Positions 46,679 to 54,037 of a DNA stretch of 64,000 bases are shown piece after piece. The DNA is taken from positions 1,240,001-1,304,000 of the forward strand of contig CBDATO010000001.1 in assembly GCA_965199805.1 (NCBI GenBank), in the 5' to 3' direction. The DNA comes from DATAZK01 sp965199805 (lineage in GTDB: Bacteria; Actinomycetota; Actinomycetes; Frankiales; Frankiaceae). A program made the position numbers and the translations under genes. Under the pieces are notes generated by a model. It had not been told where the DNA came from, ran no database searches, and worked only from the letters and a program-made list of their open reading frames with translations. Position 1 is the first letter of the stretch; the number at the start of each line of letters is the position of its first letter.

Positions 46679-48298
46679 ATGACCGACATCCGTACGGCTC
46701 TCACCATCGCGGTCGCCGTCGCCGGCGCCAACGAGGCCGCGTACTCCCGCTTGGACGCCGTGGCCGGGGACGGCGACTTCGGTGGCGTGCTCGCGCTGGC
46801 CGCCACCCGCGTACGCGCCGCGCTGGAGCGGGTCCCGGACGCCGACGACCGCGCGCTGCTGCTGGCCGCGGCACACGCCGTGGCGACGGTCGGCGGCACC
46901 ACCGGCCCGATCTGGGGCACCGGCCTGCTGCGGGCGGCGGACGCCATCGACGCCGGTGCTGCTGCGGCCCTCGCGGCGGCGGCGGACGGCATCCGCGACA
47001 TCGGCGGCGCTGCAGCGGGTGACCGCACGCTGCTCGACGCGCTGCTCCCGCTGGCCGAGGCGCTCTCGCAGGGTGGCGATCCGGTGGCGGCGGCGCGTGC
47101 CGGGGCCCAGGCCACCGCCGAGCTGCCGGCCCGCCGCGGCCGCGCCCGTTACGTCCCCGGCCGGGGGGTGGGGCACGTCGACGCGGGCGCCCAGGCCGTC
47201 GCCGACCTGGCTGCCGCCGTCGTGTCCGGGCATGCGCCCACAGCGCCGGAATCCGCACCCGACTCAGGCACCCCGGCCGCCACCAGCCCCGGCCACGTGG
47301 TCGGTAATCCCGCGCGGCTCGTCGACGACGCGATCGAAGGCCTGGTCGCCGCGAGCGCCGGGGCGCTGCGGGCGCAGTCCGATCCGCGCTTCGTCGCCCG
47401 GGCCGACCTCCCGCAGCAGGGGCTGGTGGCGCTGATCTCGGGTGGCGGATCCGGCCACGAGCCGATGCACTCCGGACTCATCGGCCCGGGCCTGCTGGCC
47501 GCCGCGTGCCCCGGCGAGGTCTTCGCGAGCCCGAGCGCAGCCCAGGTGACCGCCGCGATCGACGCGGTGGACGGTGGCGCCGGCTGCCTGCTGATCGTCA
47601 AGAACTACACCGGCGACGTGCTGAACTTCCGGCTCGGCGGCGACCTGGCCCGCGCGGCCGGTCAGGCGGTCGAGACCGTGCTGGTCGCCGACGACATCGC
47701 GCTCGAGGGGAATCCCGCCGATCGGCGCGGCGTCGCCGGCACGATCGTGGTCGAGAAGCTCTGCGGGGCGGCTGCCGGGGCCGGCGCCGACCTCGCGGCG
47801 GTGGCGGCACTCGGCCGCCGGGTCGCAGCGCAGACCTGGTCGATCGGGGTGGCGGTCTCCGGTGTCACCCTGCCGAGCGGCGGCGAGGCAGCCATCACCC
47901 TTGCGCACGGCGAGCAGGAGTTCGGCGTCGGCATCCACGGCGAGGCCGGGCGTGAGCGCGGGCCCGCGCAGCCGGCCGAGGCCCTCGTCGCCCGGATGAT
48001 CGACGCGCTGCTCGAGGCCGCCGACGCCGCCGCCGGCTCCCCCGTGCTGCTCTACACCAACGGGCTCGGCGGGCTGGCCGGCCTCGAACTGAGCGCCGTG
48101 CACGCGTACGCGATCCGCGAGCTCGAGTCGGCCGGCCTCCGGGTGCGCCGATCCATGGCGGGCACGCTCGTGACCTCGCTCGGCATGGCGGGCTTCTCGC
48201 TCACGCTGACCCGGCTCGACGACGAGCTGCTGCCGCTGTGGGACGCCCCCTGCAGCAGCAGCGCGTGGATGGTCAGCCCCGCATCAGCCGGCCTTTAG
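46679..48298 (+). CDS. Dihydroxyacetone kinase with DhaL-DhaK domain order
   Basis: 539-residue fusion. Residues 1 to about 185 are a DhaL (ATP-binding) domain with the Mg-binding aspartates D26, D31, D33 (LDAVAGDGDFG) and GGTTGPIWG. From about residue 210 follows a DhaK (substrate-binding) domain with ALISGGGSGHEPMHSG, KNYTGDVLNFRL and the covalent substrate histidine H420 (GVGIHGEAG). Classical ATP-dependent kinases have DhaK first and DhaL last, so the order is reversed here. It should phosphorylate dihydroxyacetone or a related triose. The 3' end overlaps the regulator on the other strand by 15 bases. Confidence 0.88.
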   Translation: MTDIRTALTIAVAVAGANEAAYSRLDAVAGDGDFGGVLALAATRVRAALERVPDADDRALLLAAAHAVATVGGTTGPIWGTGLLRAADAIDAGAAAALAAAADGIRDIGGAAAGDRTLLDALLPLAEALSQGGDPVAAARAGAQATAELPARRGRARYVPGRGVGHVDAGAQAVADLAAAVVSGHAPTAPESAPDSGTPAATSPGHVVGNPARLVDDAIEGLVAASAGALRAQSDPRFVARADLPQQGLVALISGGGSGHEPMHSGLIGPGLLAAACPGEVFASPSAAQVTAAIDAVDGGAGCLLIVKNYTGDVLNFRLGGDLARAAGQAVETVLVADDIALEGNPADRRGVAGTIVVEKLCGAAAGAGADLAAVAALGRRVAAQTWSIGVAVSGVTLPSGGEAAITLAHGEQEFGVGIHGEAGRERGPAQPAEALVARMIDALLEAADAAAGSPVLLYTNGLGGLAGLELSAVHAYAIRELESAGLRVRRSMAGTLVTSLGMAGFSLTLTRLDDELLPLWDAPCSSSAWMVSPASAGL

Positions 48299-48985
48299 CT
48301 GGAGCAGCGCCGCCGGCCGGCCGGTGGTCAGCACGGCGCGTCCCCCGACCGGCTCGAGCGCTCCCTCGACCCGGCGGCGGAAGACGTCCTTCTGCCAGCT
48401 GCGGCCCTCGATCGCCTGGTGCAGCCGGCGCAGCTGCGTCAGCGTGAACGGCGGGCTGAGCAATCCGTACGGGTCGACGCCCCCCGCGTACGCGTCGGCC
48501 GCCCAGGCCGCGGCCAGCTCGACCACCCGCGCGTTGTCGAACGGCAGCCGCGCCTGCCGGTCGGGCAGCAGCGCGAGGCCCTCGTCCAGCGGCGCGAGCG
48601 TGACGTCGGCGCTCTGTCCCACCGCGGCGAGCAGCGGCGCGTACGGCATGAGCCCCGCATGCGCGACGGTCAGCACCCAGCCCCGGGCGTCACGGTCGGG
48701 ATCGTCGAAGACCTCGAGCTGGACTGGAGTCACCCCGGTGACCCCAGCCTTGATCCGCAGGGTGCGCGCAACGGCCGCGGACAGCCGCTCCTTCTTGCGG
48801 ACGAGGGTGCCCGGCAGCGCCCACTGACCGGAGGCGGAGCCGTCGGTACGCCGGTGCAGAAGCACGTGCACCCGTGAGTCCTCGGCCAGCGGCTCGGGCA
48901 CGGTGAGCAGCGCGACGTCGATCGCCATCGTCGGTTGCGGGAAGTCGCGCAGCGTCTTCCCGTTCTTGTCTTTCCAGCGCGCCAT
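48284..48985 (-). CDS. NrtR-like NUDIX-domain transcriptional regulator
   Basis: 233 residues: a NUDIX fold followed by a winged helix (FTLTQLRRLHQAIEGRSWQK then FRRRVEGALEPVGG), the NrtR architecture. The NUDIX box is degenerate (GTLVRKKERLSAAVARTLRI in place of the catalytic REXXEE core), so it should bind but not hydrolyse a nucleotide such as ADP-ribose. NrtR proteins repress NAD genes; none are adjacent, so the target is unknown. The ATG at 48985 has TAAGGT eight bases upstream and a palindrome at the promoter, suggesting autoregulation. Confidence 0.83.
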   Translation of the reverse strand: MARWKDKNGKTLRDFPQPTMAIDVALLTVPEPLAEDSRVHVLLHRRTDGSASGQWALPGTLVRKKERLSAAVARTLRIKAGVTGVTPVQLEVFDDPDRDARGWVLTVAHAGLMPYAPLLAAVGQSADVTLAPLDEGLALLPDRQARLPFDNARVVELAAAWAADAYAGGVDPYGLLSPPFTLTQLRRLHQAIEGRSWQKDVFRRRVEGALEPVGGRAVLTTGRPAALLQLKAG

Positions 48986-48993
48986 GCCGCCGC

Positions 48994-49015
48994 ACCTTAG
49001 CGCGCTGGCGCGCCA
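48994..49015 (-). promoter_or_regulatory. NrtR-like gene promoter with palindrome
   Basis: TAAGGT (48994-48999) is the -10 of a probable leaderless transcript. TGGCGCGCCA (49006-49015), a perfect 10-bp palindrome, sits in the promoter spacer where an autorepressor would bind. Confidence 0.5.
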
Positions 49016-49037
49016 AACTGGCGTGGCGCGCGGGCCG

Positions 49038-49859
49038 TCAGTCGACGAGATCGGGGTTGTCGCGCAGGATGCGGTCGAAGAGCGGCTGGAACTGGAACCA
49101 GCCGGCGAACTCGAAGCCCACCTGACCCCGGGTGTGCAGCGCTGCCTCCGCGTCGATCAGCCGCGGGGTGCCGGCCGCGTACGCCGCGAGCTGCGACATC
49201 GCCGTGCGCTCGAGCGTGAGGAACCACCAGGCCGCACTGTCGACGGTCTCGCCGACGGTCAGCATGCCGTGGTTGGCCAGGATCACGGCCTTGTTCGCTC
49301 CGAGCGCCTGCCCGATCCGGGCGCCCTCTTCCGCGTCGACGACCATCCCCGTGTACGCGTCGTACTTGCCGATGTCGTCGTAGAACGCGCAGGCGTCCTG
49401 GGTCATCGGCTCGATCGTCATGTCGAGGGCCGACAGCGCCCGGCCGTACGCCCCGTGTGCGTGCGCGGCCGCGATGACGTCGGGACGCGCGGCGTGCACG
49501 GCGCAGTGGATCGCCACCGCCGCGACGTTGACCGCACGGTCGCCCTCGACCACCTGACCCGACTCGTCGACGCGGACGAGATCGCTCTGCTTGATGAGGC
49601 TGAAGTGCATGCCGAACGGGTTGACCCAGAACGAGTCGGGGAATTCGGGGTCGCGAGCGGTGATGTGCCCGGCGACGCCCTCGTCGAGCCCGGCCTTGCT
49701 GAACATGCGGAAGGCAGCCGCGAGCCGCGTCTTGCGGTGCAGGCGCTCCTGCTCGACCGTCTCGAGCGTCGGCGGCAACGGCATGCGCAGCGGCTGACCG
49801 GTGGTGGCGGCGTCGACCGCCGCTTCGATCGCCTCGTCGCGGGTCTCGGTGGTCGTCAT
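49038..49859 (-). CDS. Class II aldolase/adducin family protein
   Basis: 273-residue metal-dependent aldolase-fold protein. Zinc ligands are in AAAHAHGAYGRAL and ILANHGMLTVGETVD. The start of the domain is EGVAGHITARDPEFPDSFWVNPFG. Members include fuculose-phosphate aldolases and decarboxylases; the substrate here is not evident. The ATG at 49859 has a good AAGGGA ribosome site. A hairpin (49875-49888) lies in the short upstream region, which is shared with the divergent monooxygenase gene. Confidence 0.87.
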   Translation of the reverse strand: MTTTETRDEAIEAAVDAATTGQPLRMPLPPTLETVEQERLHRKTRLAAAFRMFSKAGLDEGVAGHITARDPEFPDSFWVNPFGMHFSLIKQSDLVRVDESGQVVEGDRAVNVAAVAIHCAVHAARPDVIAAAHAHGAYGRALSALDMTIEPMTQDACAFYDDIGKYDAYTGMVVDAEEGARIGQALGANKAVILANHGMLTVGETVDSAAWWFLTLERTAMSQLAAYAAGTPRLIDAEAALHTRGQVGFEFAGWFQFQPLFDRILRDNPDLVD

Positions 49860-49874
49860 AGCTTTCCCTTCGGT

Positions 49875-49888
49875 CCGCCGTCTGGCGG
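49875..49888. repeat. Short inverted repeat between divergent genes
   Basis: CCGCC-GTCT-GGCGG, 15 bases upstream of the aldolase start. It could be an operator or a 5' hairpin; at this GC content a 5-bp stem is weak evidence. Confidence 0.25.
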
Positions 49889-49945
49889 CGAGGCTACGCC
49901 CGATAGCCTGCTGCGACTTTTGCCGCACCCACGAGAGGAACCCCT

Positions 49946-50245
49946 ATGGCACAGATCAATGTGGTCGCCGTCCTGAAGGCCAAGGAAGGCCGCGAGGCGG
50001 ACGTCGTCGCCGCGTTCGAACCGGTGCTTGAGGCCAGCCGCAAGGACAAGGGCTGCATCCGCTACGACCTGTTCAGCGCCGAGGGTGCCCCCGGCACGCT
50101 GGTCATGCTGGAGACCTGGGAGTCCCAGGAGGACCTCAACGAGCACATGAAGTCGCCGGCTCTCGCCGCGGGCTTCGGCAGCGTCGGCGACGCCTTCGAC
50201 GGCGCGCCGCAGCTCTACATGCTCAAGCCGGTCAACGTCGCCTGA
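49946..50245 (+). CDS. ABM-domain monooxygenase-like protein (YgiN type)
   Basis: 99-residue dimeric ferredoxin-like barrel of the antibiotic biosynthesis monooxygenase family: INVVAVLKAKEGREADV, GCIRYDLFSAEGAPGTLVML and WESQEDLNEHMKSP. Small members act as cofactor-free quinol monooxygenases or are of unknown role. The ATG at 49946 has a good GAGAGGA ribosome site, in contrast to many neighbours. It is divergent from the class II aldolase. Confidence 0.88.
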   Translation: MAQINVVAVLKAKEGREADVVAAFEPVLEASRKDKGCIRYDLFSAEGAPGTLVMLETWESQEDLNEHMKSPALAAGFGSVGDAFDGAPQLYMLKPVNVA

Positions 50246-50269
50246 CGCTGCTCCAGCAGGGCCGGGTGC

Positions 50270-50623
50270 TCAGGCGAGGAACGCCGGCACCCGGTCCTTC
50301 GGCCGTCCGATGATGGCCTTGTCCCCGCGGACGAGCACCGGCCGCTGCATGAGCCGCGGATGCTCGACCAGCAGGTCGGCCACCGCATCCGGCGTCACGT
50401 AGTCGGCCGCGTCGAGCCCCTGCTCCTTGAAGTAGGGGTCCTTGCGTACGAGGTCGGCCGGCGGATCCTCCAGCTTGCCGATCAGCTCGAGCAGCTGGTC
50501 ACGGCTCAGCGGGGTCTTGAGGTACTGCACGACCTCGACGTCGACCCCAGCCTCCCGGGCCACCTCCACCGCACTCTTCGAGGTGGAGCAATTGGGGTTG
50601 TGCAGCAGCGTCACGTCGGCCAT
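50270..50623 (-). CDS. ArsC-family reductase-like protein
   Basis: 117-residue thioredoxin-fold protein of the ArsC/Spx/YffB family: HNPNCSTSKSAVEVAREAG with the catalytic Cys, YLKTPLSRDQLLELI, and RPVLVRGDKAIIGRPKDRV carrying the conserved Arg. It may be a glutaredoxin-dependent arsenate reductase, but no ars genes are near and YffB-type proteins have other roles. The ATG at 50623 has TAGGCT six bases upstream. It is divergent from the SnoaL-like gene only 43 bases away. Confidence 0.87.
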   Translation of the reverse strand: MADVTLLHNPNCSTSKSAVEVAREAGVDVEVVQYLKTPLSRDQLLELIGKLEDPPADLVRKDPYFKEQGLDAADYVTPDAVADLLVEHPRLMQRPVLVRGDKAIIGRPKDRVPAFLA

Positions 50624-50629
50624 GCCAGG

Positions 50630-50635
50630 AGCCTA
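50630..50635 (-). promoter_or_regulatory. -10 element of ArsC-like gene, leaderless type
   Basis: TAGGCT lies six bases before the ATG at 50623. Confidence 0.6.
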
Positions 50636-50654
50636 ACGACGGCCCGGCCACCGA

Positions 50655-50660
50655 TACGGT
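50655..50660 (+). promoter_or_regulatory. -10 element of SnoaL-like gene, leaderless type
   Basis: TACGGT lies six bases before the ATG at 50667. The expected -35 zone of this promoter covers the -10 of the divergent ArsC-like gene. Confidence 0.6.
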
Positions 50661-50666
50661 GCGGGC

Positions 50667-51176
50667 ATGGACGAGCTGGCGGCCGAGGTCAGGGCACTGC
50701 GCGAGCGGCTGGACCGCGTGGAGGCGGAGCTCGAGATCGCCCGTGCGATGGCGCGCTACGGCCCGGCGGTGGACAGCGGATCGGCCGACGTGACCGCCGC
50801 GCTGTGGGCCGAGGACGGCAGCTACGACGCCGGCATCACGGTGATGGACTCGGCGGAGGCCATCCGCCGGATGGTGCAGACCGACCCCCACCAGTCGTAC
50901 ATCGGCGGCGGCTGCGCCCATCTCGTCGGCCCGCCGCACATCACGCTCGACGGCGACCGGGCCACGGCGATCACCCACTCGCAGCTGCTGCTGTGGAACG
51001 CGCAGACGCAGTCCTACCGCGCCTGGCGGGTGACCGCCAACGTATGGGAGTGGCGCCGCGAGGCCGCCGGCTGGAAGGTGACGTCGCGGGTCAACCGGCC
51101 GCTGGACGGCACCGACGCCGCCCGCGACCTCTTCCGCAACGCCCTCGAGGCCGAAGGTCCGGCGCAGGACGCCTGA
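50667..51176 (+). CDS. SnoaL-like (NTF2-fold) protein
   Basis: 169 residues beginning with a short coiled coil (ELAAEVRALRERLDRVEAEL) and then an NTF2-like alpha+beta barrel (ARYGPAVDSG, ALWAEDGSYDAG, VGPPHITLDGDRATA, VWEWRREAAGWKV). Members bind small hydrophobic molecules or act as cyclases, isomerases or hydroxylating partners; this one resembles stand-alone actinobacterial members of unknown role. It ends just before the repeat cluster at 51181. Confidence 0.82.
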   Translation: MDELAAEVRALRERLDRVEAELEIARAMARYGPAVDSGSADVTAALWAEDGSYDAGITVMDSAEAIRRMVQTDPHQSYIGGGCAHLVGPPHITLDGDRATAITHSQLLLWNAQTQSYRAWRVTANVWEWRREAAGWKVTSRVNRPLDGTDAARDLFRNALEAEGPAQDA

Positions 51177-51180
51177 GACT

Positions 51181-51323
51181 GACAACCGATCGGATGTGGC
51201 GCGGGAGCTGGGGGTTGTCTCGACGCCGACAACCGATCGCACCACGACGGCGTCGCCCTACATCCGATCGCTTGTGTCCGCGAAAAGAAACCCTGGCACT
51301 CCCCGCACACCCGATCGGTTGTC
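51181..51323. repeat. Cluster of GACAACCGATCG-type repeats
   Basis: The convergent gap between the SnoaL-like and luciferase-like genes holds four variants of a motif close to GACAACCGATCGGATGTG: forward at 51181-51198 and 51228-51240, inverted at 51260-51277 and 51307-51323. A fifth half-copy (GGTTGTC, 51213-51219) pairs with the GACAACC of the second as a 7-bp stem. Copies 1 and 4 are inverted 13-bp matches. The core CCGATCGG is itself palindromic. Confidence 0.8.
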
Positions 51324-51325
51324 GA

Positions 51326-52288
51326 TCAGCCCCTGACCTGCGGAGCGACCTCGGCGAAGAGCAGGTCGACGTGCTCGTCGACCAGATCGCCCGGCATGCC
51401 GGCGATGCTGGCCCAGAAGTAGACGTGCTCGACCGGCAGCCCGTCGATCTTGCGGCGGATCTCCGCGACGGCCTCGTCCGGCGTGAGTACGGACAGGGCG
51501 AGCGGGGCCCCGCGCCGGTCACGGCCGAAGCGCGTCTCGAGCACGCCGTCCGGCAGGGTCGCGCCGGGTGAGTGGGCCTGGGCGTACGTCGTCGCCATGT
51601 GCGCGTAGTGCGGCCGGATCCGCTCCCACGCCGCCTCCGGGTCGCGGGCGACGATCAGGTCGATCACCCCGCCCATCCGGGCCGAGTCCGCGCCGTGCCC
51701 GGCCTCGACGAGCGCGTCGCGGTAGGGCTCGTACGAGCGCCGGTTGAGCGTGAGGATCCCGGCGCCCATCCGGCCGGCGCGCGCGGCGCCCTTGGGGCCC
51801 TGGTAGCCGAGCCAGATCGGCAGCGGCTGCTGCACGGCCTGCCGCGCCAGCACCGGGTCGGCGAGCAGCGCGGAGACCTCGCGGTAGGCGGCGTCGGTGG
51901 CCCGGAAGCGCTCGGTCACGTCCTTGCCGAACGCGTCGAACTCGCGCTCGACGTATCCCGCGCCCAGCCCGAGCTCGAAGCGGCCGCCGGAGATCGCGTC
52001 GATCAGCGCCGCCTGCTCGGCGATGTGCCGCGGGTGGCGCAGCGCGGCGAGCACGATCCCGGTGCCCACGCGTACGCGGGTGGTGCGGGCCGCCACGGCA
52101 GCAGCGAAGGTCAGCGGCTGGCTGAGGTAGCCGTCGTCGAACAGGTGGTGCTCCGTCGCCCACACCGACTCGGCACCGATCGACTCGGCGTGTGCGATGA
52201 CGTCGAAGGTGCGCGCGAGGTGGTCGGCGGCGGGCGAGGCCCAGGGCTGCGGGTTGCGGAGGTCGAGGAAGAGACCGAGCTTGGGCAC
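51326..52288 (-). CDS. Luciferase-like (probably F420-dependent) oxidoreductase
   Basis: 320-residue TIM-barrel flavin/F420 enzyme of the luciferase-like monooxygenase superfamily: LGLFLDLRNPQPW, GAESVWATEHHLFDDGYLS, VGTGIVLAALRHPRHIAEQ, LGLGAGYVEREFDAFG. Actinobacterial members mostly use F420. Many act on xenobiotics or in catabolic clusters like the one upstream. The GTG at 52288 has TAGGGT seven bases upstream, so it has its own promoter despite lying only 24 bases after the VOC gene. Confidence 0.87.
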   Translation of the reverse strand: MPKLGLFLDLRNPQPWASPAADHLARTFDVIAHAESIGAESVWATEHHLFDDGYLSQPLTFAAAVAARTTRVRVGTGIVLAALRHPRHIAEQAALIDAISGGRFELGLGAGYVEREFDAFGKDVTERFRATDAAYREVSALLADPVLARQAVQQPLPIWLGYQGPKGAARAGRMGAGILTLNRRSYEPYRDALVEAGHGADSARMGGVIDLIVARDPEAAWERIRPHYAHMATTYAQAHSPGATLPDGVLETRFGRDRRGAPLALSVLTPDEAVAEIRRKIDGLPVEHVYFWASIAGMPGDLVDEHVDLLFAEVAPQVRG

Positions 52289-52295
52289 GCGCCCG

Positions 52296-52301
52296 ACCCT
52301 A
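52296..52301 (-). promoter_or_regulatory. -10 element of luciferase-like gene, leaderless type
   Basis: TAGGGT lies seven bases before the GTG at 52288, in the short gap after the VOC gene stop. Confidence 0.6.
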
Positions 52302-52312
52302 ACCAGCCGGCC

Positions 52313-52717
52313 TCAGCTGCCGGGCCGGGTGTGCCCCGCCACGTATTCGACGAGCTCGACGTTGTAGCCGTCGGGGTCGTTCACGAACCCGACGATCACC
52401 GGCCACCGCTCGAGCTTCTCGGGCACCATCGTCGACTCGCAGCCGAAGGCGACGGCCGCGTCGTGCGTGCCCATGGCGTCGTCGACGTTGATGTAGAACT
52501 TCCACAGCGCGAAGCCGTGGTCGATGGGCTGGCCGTTGTTGTAGCGCTCGGCCAGCTGCAGTCGGCCGCCGCCCTCGTCGGCGGCGAGCACGACCTCGTG
52601 CACGTCGTCGATCTCGGTGCGGCTCTGCACCTTCAGGCCCATGACCTCGGTGTAGAAGCGCTCGGAGCGCTGGATGTCGCTGACGTAGATGCAGTGCTGG
52701 CCGACGGTCGATGCCAT
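52313..52717 (-). CDS. VOC-superfamily (glyoxalase-like) protein
   Basis: 134-residue two-module VOC protein: GQHCIYVSDIQRSERFYTEV at the start, GGGRLQLAERYNNG in the middle and VNDPDGYNVELVEYV at the end, giving plausible metal ligands His, Glu and Glu. It resembles lactoylglutathione lyase-type proteins, but glutathione is absent from most actinomycetes, so the substrate is probably different. The ATG at 52717 lies ten bases after the broken amidohydrolase, with GAGGA upstream, so it belongs to that operon. Confidence 0.83.
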   Translation of the reverse strand: MASTVGQHCIYVSDIQRSERFYTEVMGLKVQSRTEIDDVHEVVLAADEGGGRLQLAERYNNGQPIDHGFALWKFYINVDDAMGTHDAAVAFGCESTMVPEKLERWPVIVGFVNDPDGYNVELVEYVAGHTRPGS

Positions 52718-52727
52718 CAGATGGTCC

Positions 52728-54026
52728 TCACAGGTCGATGAAGGCGAAGTCGTGGCCGGTCAGCCAGTGCCGCCCGACCTGCTTGGTGCGCGCCCACTTC
52801 GCCGTCAGGTCGGCGCCCGTGGGGTCGCCGTCGAGCTGCCCGAGGTCGGACGGCGTCGGGCCGATCTTGTCGGCCAGCGGGCGCAGCGCAGCGGTGTCGA
52901 AGTTGAACGTCTCGGCGCAGGCGAGGCCGAGCATGCGGCGCGTCTCGTCGATCGGCACGTCGTGGTACGTCTTCTTCAGCCAGTCACGAGACGTTGGCCA
53001 GGTGCCCTCGGGGTGCGGGAAGTCGCTGCCCTAGAGCAGGTTGTCGATGCCGATCTCGTAGCGCATGCCGATCTCGCGGCGCTTGGTGTTCGACGAGCCG
53101 ATGAAGCAGTTGCGGTCGAAGTACTCGCTCGGCGGCCGCAGCACGTTGTCGCCGAACGGCCGGGCGCCGAGCTTCTCCGAGCCCTTCTGCCCGAGGTAGA
53201 GCCGGTCCCACGACCAGGGCAGCCCGGGCACCCACCAGGCGCCGGCCTCCGTCACGCCCATGCGCAGGCCGGGGAAGCGCTCGAAGACGCCCGACCAGAG
53301 CAGGAACCAGATCGGCCGGGCCGGCCACCACGTCACCTCGGTGACGTAGATGCCGAGGTGGTCGCCGTACTCCTCGCGCGGGGTCGACCCGCTGTGCGTC
53401 ATGACCGGCATCTGCAGCTCCTCGCAGAGCGCCCACACCGGATCGTAGTAGCGGTCGTGGTACGGCCGGGCATGCATCCACATCGCCGGGATCATCACGG
53501 CCCCGAGCCCCGACTCCTTCGAGCGGCGGATCTCGGCGAGCACGTCGTCCATCGGTGCGGCGATCGGGATGAGGGCGGCGCCGCACCGCCGCTGCGGGCT
53601 GTGCGAGCAGAGCTCGGCGAGCCACCGGTTGTGTGCCCGGGCGCCGGCCATGCCGAGCTCGGGGTCGGTGTCGCCGGACAGGCCGAGGCCGGTGCCGAAC
53701 GGCGCGCACGTACGCGACTCCACCGCGTCGGCGTCCGGGAAGATCACCTCACCGCAGATGCCCTCGGTGTCGAGCTCCTGGTCGCGCTTGAGGGCGTCCC
53801 AGCCGGCGTTGAGCGCCTCACCGTGCTCGGCGTACCAGGCGTCGGCGAAGTCGCTGTTGCGCACGCCGAGGTTGGTTATCTCCTCGAGCTGGATGCCGCG
53901 CTCGGACATGAACTGGTCGAACGCCGGGTGGTACTTCGACTCCAGGTACGGCCGGTAGGCCTCGGTCGGCAGCCCGGCATGGCTGTCGGAGGTGACGATC
54001 AGGTACGGCTCGTTGATCTCGCTCAC
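52728..54026 (-). pseudogene. Amidohydrolase_2 gene interrupted by an in-frame amber codon
   Basis: A 432-residue amidohydrolase (ACMSD-like, PF04909 type) whose reading frame is cut by TAG at 53031-53033 (codon 332). Before it: VTSDSHAG, AGARAHNRWLAELC, MPVMTHSGS, EVTWWPARP, ending GIDNLL. After it, in the same frame, the sequence continues for 100 residues as GSDFPHPEGTWP, the metal-ligand Asp motif. The paralogue at 54916 reads MWGSDYPH here, so TAG replaces a conserved Trp (TGG to TAG). Start GTG at 54026 with AGAGG, or ATG at 54041 overlapping the SDR stop. Inactive unless read through or a sequencing error. Confidence 0.85.
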
Positions 54027-54037
54027 GGTTTCGCCTC

